Shown here piece after piece: positions 8,159 through 17,400 of a stretch of DNA of 64,000 nucleotides (positions within the stretch are counted from its first letter, which is position 1; each line of letters opens with the position of its first letter). This stretch comes from JBJHBP01 sp050485645. GTDB lineage: Bacteria; Pseudomonadota; Gammaproteobacteria; Steroidobacterales; Rariloculaceae. The stretch spans positions 1 to 64,000 of the forward strand of contig JBJHBT010000004.1 of assembly GCA_050485645.1 (NCBI GenBank), read 5' to 3'. The notes below the pieces were generated by a model. It ran no database searches and was not told the DNA's origin. It saw nothing but the letters and a program-made list of their open reading frames with translations. A program made the translations under genes and the position numbers.

Positions 8159-10741
8159 ATGCGGACAGACAAGCGTTCGTTTCTTCCTGCACTACTGACA
8201 ACAGCCAGTTTCACCATCGGTGTCTGCACTGCCGCCCAGGCACAGGAGCATACTCACGGCGCATCTCAGCACGACGCATCTCAGGAGCAAGAGTCTTCAG
8301 CAATCACAGCCAGGGCAGGGCGGTGGTCTGATCCATCAATCTGGGCTGGCGGGGAGACTCCAGTGGCGGGTGACATGGTCACCATCAGCGAGGGCATGGA
8401 GATTGTTCTCGACGTCAGTCCGCCGCCGCTGCATGGCATGACCCTCAATGGCACGCTGAGCTTTGCCGACAATAGCGATCTTGAACTCACCACCGAATGG
8501 ATTCTGATGCGGGGGGAGCTGCGGATCGGCAGTGAGCGCAATCCGCACACGCGCAATGCGACGATCACCCTGACCGACAATGTGCCTGGTGAAAACATCC
8601 AGGGCATGGGTGACCGCGGCATCCTGTTGGTGGGTGGCACCTTGAAGCTGCACGGTGACAGGGAAAACGCCTGGACCAAGCTGGCAGAAACTGCCGAGGC
8701 CGGCAGCACCCGCATCGAAGTGCTCGATGCCAGCGGCTGGCGAGTGGGTGACAGCGTTGTTCTGGCGTCGACGGATTTCGATCCCCGGCAGGCCGAGACG
8801 CGCCACATCACGGCCATCAGAGGCAACAGGATAACGCTGGATGAACCGCTCGAGTACATGCACTTCGGTGAAGTCACCTACGGCGTCGATCAGCGCGGCG
8901 AAGTCGGCCTCTTGAACCGCAATATCAGGATCCAGGCTTCCGCCGATGCGGAAGAGACCTACTTCGGCGGGCATATCATGGCGATGGCCGGCAGCCAGAT
9001 GTATGTTTCCGGCGTCGAGCTGACTCGCATGGGCCAGCACTTGGAACTTGCCCGCTATCCGATCCACTGGCATCTGATGGGCGACGCGAGTGGGCAGTAC
9101 ATCAGGAACTCGGCGATTCACGACACCTACAGCCGCTGCGTAACGATTCACGGCACGGACAACCTGCTGGTCGAGAACAACGTCACCTACAACAACGTGG
9201 GTCACTGCTTCTTCATGGAAGACGGTATCGAGACGGGTAACCAGGTCATCAGAAACCTGGGTATCCAGACCAAGTGCCATCCGACGCTGCCGTGTGAGCC
9301 GACAAACCTGGTTCTGGCGTATCAGTCGACGGAAGGCCAGAGGTCCCCGCATGTCCTGATTCCTTCGGACAATACCGTCTCCACTTTCTGGATTACAAAC
9401 CCCGACAATGTCTACCGTGACAATGTGGCGGCGGGGTCCGACCAGATTGGCTTCTGGATGGCCTTTCCCACCAATCCGATCGGGGCGTTCGAAGGCACGC
9501 AGATCAGTGCCAATACCTGGCCCGGACGGACCCGGCTGCGAGAATTCAGCGGCAACGTTGCCCACTCCAATTTCGATGGCCTGATGCTCGACCGCGGCCC
9601 CAGGCCCGACGGCACCTTCGGTATCGCCGGCCCCAACCTTGTCAGCCGTGCCGATCCTGCCGATCCGAACAGCGAGGTGTTGGTGGCGCACTTCGACGAT
9701 TTCACCGGCTACAAGAATCGCAATGGCGCCGTCTGGGGCCGCGGTGAGATGCACCTGTACACGAATCTGAAACTGGCCGACAACGGTATCGGCTTCACCC
9801 ATGCGACTGCTGTGCCCGGCGCCGCGCCCTACACCTCACGGGTCATCGACTCGCTGTTCGTGGGGGAGAGCGACAACGTAGGCAACCCCACTACGCCCGA
9901 GGAATTGGCTTACGGCCGCAGCCTGCCACTGCCCGCAGGGTATGCGGATTTCCCGATCCGCGGCTACGAGTTTTATGATTTCCACAACGAAGTGGAGAAC
10001 GTCACTTTCGTGAACTTCGAGGCCAACGAGCTTCGCGATGCGGGCGCGGTCTCCTACCTGTTGTATACCAGCTTCGGCATGAGCACCTCGAACTCGGTCG
10101 AGAGCCTGACATTCGTCAACGCCAAGCCGGTGAGCTTCCCTCCGATGCAACGCCGCTGGGCGTCTGACTGGGGGCGCAGTGCCGCCTACAGGAGTTCGGC
10201 GTTCAGGGACCTGGACGGCTCGGTCAGCGGAATTCCCGGCGCCTACATCGTCATCGACAACGGCATCGCATCGGACGAGGAAGTCTGCGAAATCAGGCAG
10301 AGCTGGGGTGCGGCCATCTGCACGGGGGACATGGGCCGCTTCACCATCGCCGGTGATTTCAGCGGGTTCGACACCGGCCCCATTACCAATCCGATCATCC
10401 TCCAGCGCAATGGCAGGCGGTTCGAATACACCGGACAAACCACGATCGGCAGTGGCGCCGAGGTCAGGGTGGAAACAGCCAGGGAATCCCTGTCCCTGTC
10501 CCTGTCGGAAATGGACCAAGGTTCCTGGGTGATCTTTGAACTGCCCGGATTCAGCACCGTCGCCGGGGGTACGGAACAGAGCAGCCTGGCTGGGCTGCGC
10601 GGTGCCAGTGACACCGCGTACTACAAGAACGGCGACACCTTGTGGGTCAAGCTTGTGGTCGCCGACGCTGATAACGAGGGCCCTGTTGTCGAACCGGTTG
10701 CCCTGTTTCGTGCTCAAGCCAACGTCGAGGTCAGCAGGTAA
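8159..10741 (+). CDS. G8/parallel beta-helix secreted protein, copy 3
   Basis: 860 residues, same architecture as the copy before it. Signal peptide to about residue 29 (cleavage near AQA-Q), His/Gln-rich spacer, G8 domain (about 50-170), beta-helix with RYPIHWHL at about 299-306, and the C-terminal SWVIFELPGF / DTLWVKLVV domain (about 750-840). Unlike copies 1 and 2 it has no Gly-rich linker; the sequence before the last domain is FSGFDTGPITNP. A GGGGGG-rich ribosome site precedes the ATG. Its beta-helix has diverged clearly from copy 2 although the G8 part is almost identical at DNA level. Predicted extracellular; substrate unknown. Confidence 0.88.
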   Translation: MRTDKRSFLPALLTTASFTIGVCTAAQAQEHTHGASQHDASQEQESSAITARAGRWSDPSIWAGGETPVAGDMVTISEGMEIVLDVSPPPLHGMTLNGTLSFADNSDLELTTEWILMRGELRIGSERNPHTRNATITLTDNVPGENIQGMGDRGILLVGGTLKLHGDRENAWTKLAETAEAGSTRIEVLDASGWRVGDSVVLASTDFDPRQAETRHITAIRGNRITLDEPLEYMHFGEVTYGVDQRGEVGLLNRNIRIQASADAEETYFGGHIMAMAGSQMYVSGVELTRMGQHLELARYPIHWHLMGDASGQYIRNSAIHDTYSRCVTIHGTDNLLVENNVTYNNVGHCFFMEDGIETGNQVIRNLGIQTKCHPTLPCEPTNLVLAYQSTEGQRSPHVLIPSDNTVSTFWITNPDNVYRDNVAAGSDQIGFWMAFPTNPIGAFEGTQISANTWPGRTRLREFSGNVAHSNFDGLMLDRGPRPDGTFGIAGPNLVSRADPADPNSEVLVAHFDDFTGYKNRNGAVWGRGEMHLYTNLKLADNGIGFTHATAVPGAAPYTSRVIDSLFVGESDNVGNPTTPEELAYGRSLPLPAGYADFPIRGYEFYDFHNEVENVTFVNFEANELRDAGAVSYLLYTSFGMSTSNSVESLTFVNAKPVSFPPMQRRWASDWGRSAAYRSSAFRDLDGSVSGIPGAYIVIDNGIASDEEVCEIRQSWGAAICTGDMGRFTIAGDFSGFDTGPITNPIILQRNGRRFEYTGQTTIGSGAEVRVETARESLSLSLSEMDQGSWVIFELPGFSTVAGGTEQSSLAGLRGASDTAYYKNGDTLWVKLVVADADNEGPVVEPVALFRAQANVEVSR
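8390..8643 (+). repeat. Near-identical segment shared with copy 2 (partner B)
   Basis: Counterpart of 5775-6028 at a constant offset of 2615 bp. The four differences I can see (for example GACAAT versus GACAAC) do not change the protein. Confidence 0.7.
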
Positions 10742-11487
10742 CAAGCAGAACCCTGGTCCGCCGCCCCCTCCGCGGCACGCTGGCCCGCGCGAAGGAGAGG
10801 ATTGAGAGTACTGGCGTGACGAGTCCCTCGTCGCACGGCCATATCGCGGAATTCGGTTGTATCGTTTTGCTTCGCCGGGTTGTCAACCTACAGTCCCGGC
10901 ACTGTGGCCCAGACACATCCTTGCCTCTCATTCGATGCGGTTTGCCTGGATGATGCCTACTCCGCAGCCAGCGCCGAGCGAGGCTCCAGCGTGGAGAAAT
11001 GCCTTGCCTGGAATATCGAGCTCAGAGACGCGTTCCACTGGGTCTGGACACGGTGACGGTGTACGAAGCCATGGCGCGAACGACTGGCCGGGGCCTCCAG
11101 GGCATTCTCGATGCCCGGTTGTCATTTGCGGAACGTGAATCGAACAGCCCCCAGGCCGGCTACGAGATCAGTGTTGCCCGTCAAAACGGCTGGGCACCGC
11201 CGCGACGGGCCCGAGAGCGGGCCAGAAGGCGTTCTCCCTGCAGCAGCCGTGGCATTGTTTGATCGTAGAGGACGAAGCTCCGATCATCATCCGCAATCCG
11301 GACCGGCAGCATCTGAACGAAATATCGATGTTGTTTGGCGCGTTGCCGCAGATCCACAGTCGGAGCGCCGGAAATGTGACCCAGTAGGCCACTTTCTGCG
11401 ACTCATCGCCGACAATGGATCGAAAGATGTTCGCCGCAACGTCCACACGTTGCGCCGTGTTTAAGATCGTCAGACGCCGAGGGCTCG
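10742..11487. other. Long intergenic region before the inverse autotransporter
   Basis: 746 bp with no gene I can support: all open frames are short and none shows family features. The base composition looks less GC-rich than the flanking genes. A short frame near 11250-11380 reads HCLIVEDEAP, reminiscent of a response-regulator start, but it stops after about 40 codons without further similarity. The region probably holds the promoter and a long leader for the 7.6-kb gene downstream; no clear -35/-10 pair or terminator was found. Confidence 0.4.
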
Positions 11488-14400
11488 ATGCGACCTGCCT
11501 GTTCTTTCGCGACAGCGATGCTGAGCGTCGCGCTTCTAGTGTGGCCTTGCCATGATGCCTTCGGCCAGAACGCCGGGGAGTCCGCTGCCGGTACTGCACA
11601 GGCCATCGCGGTCGGACACGATCACCGGTACTGGGTCCCGGAAGCCTATTTCGGACTGAGGCTTGGCAACAACCGGGTCATCGGCGAGGCCGGAACGATC
11701 ATTCCGTTCACGCAGTATGCCGACCGGCTGCTGTTCGGTGACGCGCGCGGTCGCCTCGACGATCGCGATTCCAGGGAATTCAATCTTGGGCTGGGTTACC
11801 GCCAGTTGGTCGCGGATGATCAGCTGCTGGTCGGCGGTTACGTCTACTTCGATCAGTTGCGCAGCCGCTGGGACAACACGTTCCGGCAGCTGACGGTCGG
11901 CAGCGAGCTCCAGGCCGAACGCTGGAGCGCTCGTGTGAATGCCTATCGCGCTGGCTCGAGCGCGTCGCCGATCGAAGACCAGGTGTGGGTCGAAACCGAT
12001 CTCTCCGGCGGCGGCGATCCGACACTGCAACTGGTGGACTCATATCTCTACTTCCTGTCATCGGGCGGTACGGAAACGACCTTTCAGACACACGAGCGCG
12101 CCATCAACGGCGCCGATTTCGAGGCGGGCTTCCGGATGCCGCTGCGTGATGCCGGTCAGCAACTGTGGCTGCACGGTGGCTGGTACCGATTTGCCGCGGG
12201 CGACGTACCGACGGTGTCGGGGCCGCGGGTACGGGCTGACTGGCGAGTGCCATTGCTGCGAGGTGTGTCCGGTGCGCGGCTCAATGTCGGGTTCGAGTGG
12301 CAGCGTGACAGCGTGCGGGGGGCGCAGCGATTTGCGCGGCTGGAGTTTCGCATGCCGATCGGTGGCGATCGCGCACGCCGTGTGTCGGCGGGGCATGACC
12401 GCTGGTACCAGCAGCGTATGACCCAGGCGCCCGTGCGCGATGTCGATGTCATCACGGGTGTTCAGCAGCGGGTCATCGATTTCCGCGAGTTCGAACCGAT
12501 CAGCGAGCGCGCGCAGTTTGCCGATAGCGGCATGACGGTCGGGCGCGTCGTTTATGCATCGGCCCAGGGTGGTGGCGACGGGTCGCCCGGCAACCCGGCA
12601 GGCCTTGGTCACGCAGCCGCCGATCTTGTGGAATCTTACGGGTTGCTGGTGCTGGACGGCACCGGCGGCGACATCTCCGAGGCCGCTGAGCTCGGTGTCG
12701 ACCACCTCCGGGTACTCTCCGGTGGCGCCAGTGTGGAGTTGCGCGGCACCACGACGACTTCACTCACTGCGACTTTCAGCAGCGATGGCGAAGCCGCGGT
12801 GCTGACCCAACCGCTGTCGGTTTCCGGTAATGGCATCGTTGTTGATACGGTCAACCTGAGCGCGGGACTGATGGCTGATGGTGTTGATGGCCTGAGTGTC
12901 CTGCGATCCACGCTGGGGGACATACAGCTCAGTCAGGTCACAGGCCAGGTTGGATTCCGCGATTCCATTGCATCGTCACTGCGTGTTGATGGCGGCGATG
13001 CGGCGATCGAAATCGAAGGCGGCCAGCTGAGCCGGGGTATGGCTGGTTCTCTGGTCGATATACGCAACACCACCGGCAGTACGCTGTCGATCTCCGCGCC
13101 GATGCAGGCCGTGGATGGCGCGGGTGGCATCACGCTGCTCGACAACACGGAGGGCACCTTCGGCTTTTCCGGTTCCCAGATTCTGCTGAGCACGGGTGCA
13201 CACGATGCCATCCATCTGAGCGGCAACACCGGTTCCGATATCGCCTTTACCCCCGACGTCCTTGCTATTGATACGAGCGGTGGTGCAGGCCTCCAGGCGG
13301 CCAACGGCGGCCGTATCGGGATCGCGGCCGGTAACGCCAGCGTGTCGACTGTCGGTGCAGGGAGCGCCTTGTCACTTGACGGGCTGGAGGCGGATATCCG
13401 ACTGGACTCTGTGGTGTCGGAATCGGCCGCTGCTACGGCGATAAGCCTGTCGGCGGTGTCCGGTGTCGTAGACGTTGCTTTGACGCGTGTACAGAGTCCA
13501 GGCCACGACGGCATTGCGATATTCGATTCCACCGGTGCCTTCAGCTTTGGCGATGCCGAAGTCAGCGGCGCCGGTAATGACGGCGTCAGACTCAGTGGCG
13601 GCCCGGGCGTGGTCGGCTTCGGCACGCTGGACATCGAAGGTGTCGGTCGAACGGGCATCGACTTTACCGACAGCGACATTGTCTTCAGTGCGCAGACGCT
13701 GAACATCGATGGTGGTGAGACCGGCATCGATCTGACGCGGGCGGGCAATACGATCAATGTCGCCAATGGCGGCGCATTGCGCAATTTCGGCACAGTGGGC
13801 GTCCAGTTCTCGGCCGGCGACGATTTCAGTGATTCGGCCAATGCCCTGTTCACTTTCGGTGGTGGCAGCATCACGGCCGCCGACGGCGCGTTCGTCATGG
13901 ACGGCGTGGGTCTGAACCCTGCCCTGGGTCTCTACGACTTCACCGGCACTGAGTTCAGCGGTCCGTCCCGTTTTACACCGGGTGCCGGCCAGATCGGTGA
14001 ACTGTTCTTTGTCGCCGCCAATGCGACCGGAAGCGGTGACGGCAGCAGTCTCCATCATCTGGCAGCGGCCGGTGCAGCGCAGGACAGGGCAGACAGTGGG
14101 GAGCTGACGACCTTCGTGTTCGTCAATGACGGCAATGCGGTCGACTTCAGCAGTCTCGTTAACAGCACATTCACGCTCGGTGCCGGCCAGGTGATCACGG
14201 GCTTCGGCGGGGGCAACGCGCTGGACCCAGATCTGCCGATCAACATCGTGGGCGATTTCGCCGAGTCGGCCATCACCGATCCAACCGGCAATGGCGCGGC
14301 CCTGCTGACCACCATGGGCGGCAGCGTGATCACGATCGGAGACAACAACCGCCTCGGTCATGTCGCGATCGCTGGCGGCGGCAACGCCGTTCACGGCAGC

Positions 14401-17400
14401 GCATTCTCCGGTCTGCTGGTGCAGAACACCGAGTTCGGCGCGGCCAGCAGCCACCTGTTCAGTTTTGTCGACGCAACGGGATCGATCACCCTCAGCAACA
14501 ACACGATCGACGTCGCAGGTGACCTGCTCAACGTGCAGGGCGGCGATGCGGAGCTGTTGCTCAGTGCTGGTGGCGGCACGTTGATCGGTCGCGGTGTGCG
14601 GGTGGTCGACACCACCGGCGGCACCGTTCAGATCAGTGGCGCCAGCCTGCAGGCCAATGGCGCGGCGGCGGTTTCCCTGAACAACAACGCGGCAAGTGTG
14701 AGCTTCGTCGACTCCGGCCTTGCCTCGGCAACAGACCACTACCTGTTCAGCATCGACCAAGGCAGTGGCAGCACGGGCGACATCACGCTGACGAACGTCA
14801 CCCAGAGCGGCGCCCTGGCCGGCGGTGCATTACGTATCGGCGCTGGCCCCAGAAACGTGAACGCGGGTGGGCTCAACATCACCGGCGGCAATCTGTCTTC
14901 ACACCTGATCGATATCAACGGACAAAGTGGCGGCACCATCGGTCTGGGCACCGTCACCAGCAACGACCACGCGGGCTCAGCTCATGTGATCCGCGTGGCG
15001 AACCAGAGTGGGGGCACGGTGAACTTCGGTGCGGTGCACATCGACAGCTTCAGCAGTGTCGGCAGCAACGCCCTGAGCCTGGAAGATATCGCCGGCACCG
15101 TGAACCTGGGCGGCACGACCAGCCTGAACAATGTGGTGGACTCGGCGGTCGTGGCCAACAACATCAGTGGTGAAGTGACGATCGACCAGCTGGTGGTGGA
15201 TGGCGCCGGTGGCTACGGTCTGCGCGTGGGAAATACCGGCGCCAGCAGCGGCAGCATCACCATCCACAGCGGCAGCATCGACGGCACGGCCAGTGGCGGC
15301 ATGCTGGTGAACAACACCAACCTGGTGCTGAACAACCTGATCCTCGGTGGCAGCGGTGCTCTGGCCAATACCGGCATCGAGGTCATCAACAGCGACGGCA
15401 TCGATCGTTCGGTGTTGATCAATGGCACCACGGTGGCGGCTCAGGGGGCGGGTATCGACATTGTCGGTTCCGGCGCCGGCGATCTGCGTCTGGCACTGGA
15501 CGGCAACACGGTCAACGCGGGCACTGGCGTGGGCATCGGTCTGGACGGCAGCACCGGGGCAGGGGCGCTGTTGATCACCAGCCTGGACGGTAACACCGTC
15601 AATACGGCAGGCGATGGTGGCATTGTCATTGATGGCGCCATTTTTGATGCTGACCCGGATGCCGCGGGCCACCAGCAGGTGACCGGCGGCAACACCACGA
15701 TCGGCGATGTGGTGAACACCGCCAGCGTTAGCGGCCATGGCCTGTGGTTGAACGATGTGCTGGGCGATGTGGCCTTTGGCGACCTGAACATCGGCAACGA
15801 TGATGGCGCAGGCCTGTTCATTCGCGATGCGGATAAGGGCGGCGTCGCGGAATTCCTGTTCGGTAATACGGGTGGCAGCATCAACACCACCCATGGCACG
15901 GCAATGGACATTGATCCGGTGACCATGGCGGCCACCTTTGCCAGGGTCAGCTCCGCCGATGCGGCTGGCCATGGCCTGTTCATTGATCAGATTTCCGGCA
16001 GTATCAGTATTGGTGAGACCTCTGTGAGCAACGCCGGCGGCAGCGGTATCGCGGTCAGCGACTCCGACGGTGACTTCAGTTTCGGCAACACCGGCATCGA
16101 CAGCACCGGTAACCATGGGTTGAGTCTGAATGGCGCCACGGGCGCAATCACCTTTGATGCCCTGAGCATCGAAAGCATCACCAATGCCGGTGTGGACTTC
16201 GAAGGCTTCAGCGGCATCTTCAGCGCCGGCACGCTCAACGTGGATGGTGGCGTGACCGCCATCGACCTGACCAACGCCGGTGGCACCATTACGGTGACCA
16301 ATGGCGGTGTTCTGGAGAACTTCACCGGTACCGGCGTGCAGTTCAGCCGCACGGACAACACCGACGATTCCGTCAACGCCACCTTTACCTTTGGTGGTGG
16401 CAGTATTATCGGCACCGGCGGCGCCGTTGTGATGGATGGCATCGGCCTGGACGAAACCACCGGCAGTTACGACTTCACCGGAGTTGCTTTCAGTGGACCC
16501 TTTCGCTTCTCGCTGGCAGGTGGCGGCGTAGTAGGTGATCTGTTCTTTGTGGCCGCCAATGCCACCGGCAGTGGCGACGGCAGCAGTATCGACAGTCGCG
16601 CGGGCGTCGGTGCCGCGCAGGCCAGGGCGGATACGGGTCTGCCCACCACGTTTGTCTTTATCAACGATGGTGATGCCGTTGATTTTAGCGTTCTGGGTGG
16701 AGACGGCTTTACCCTGAGCGATGGCCAGGTGGTCAGCGGTTTCGGCAACGGCAACAGCTTCGGCCTGGAAGTTCCGACCAACCTGACCGGCGATTTTGAC
16801 GGCCTTGAGGTCGAGGACCCGGGCAATGGCGCCGCCAGCCTGACCAACAGCGGTGGCAGTGTGGTGACCCTGGCCAGCGACAACCGCATTGCCAATGTGG
16901 ATTTCAATGGCGGCACGAATTCGCTCGCCGGTAACGGATTCGCCAACTTTACTTTGGAAGCGGTGACACTGGGTGGCTCCAGCAACTATCTGTTCAACTT
17001 TACAAGTCCGACCGGAGAGCTCACCTTTACCGACCTGACCTTCAATGCCTTCTCTGGCGGCCTGCTCAATATGAGCGGCAGCGCCATCGATCTGGACCTG
17101 TCCGGTTTCAATCTCAGCCTGGGCAATCAGTCCCAGCCCATCATCAATATTGACGGCCAGTCTGGCGGGACCATCAGTCTTGGCAACATCACCAGCACCA
17201 ACCAGTCCGGTGTCGATGCGATTGTTCGTACTGCCAACCAGTCTGGCGGTACCGTCAACTTTGGTAACGTAGTGGTCACCGGTTTCAACAGTGCCGGCAA
17301 TTCGGCCGTCAATCTGGCGGGCACCGGTGGTACGGTGAGCTTCCAGAATCTGTCCCTCGCCGCCACCAGCGGTCACGGCCTGACGGCGGCGGGCATCGGA

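Noticed and set aside
11250..11380. Short plus-strand frame reading HCLIVEDEAP, like a response-regulator start
   Set aside because: It ends after about 40 codons without the phospho-Asp or Lys motifs and has no ribosome site; judged chance or an unrecognisable remnant.
14977..17376. 799-codon open frame opposite the inverse autotransporter
   Set aside because: It mirrors the Gly/Thr-rich repeats of the real gene, has no signal, domain or start site and is explained as an antisense shadow of low-complexity codons.
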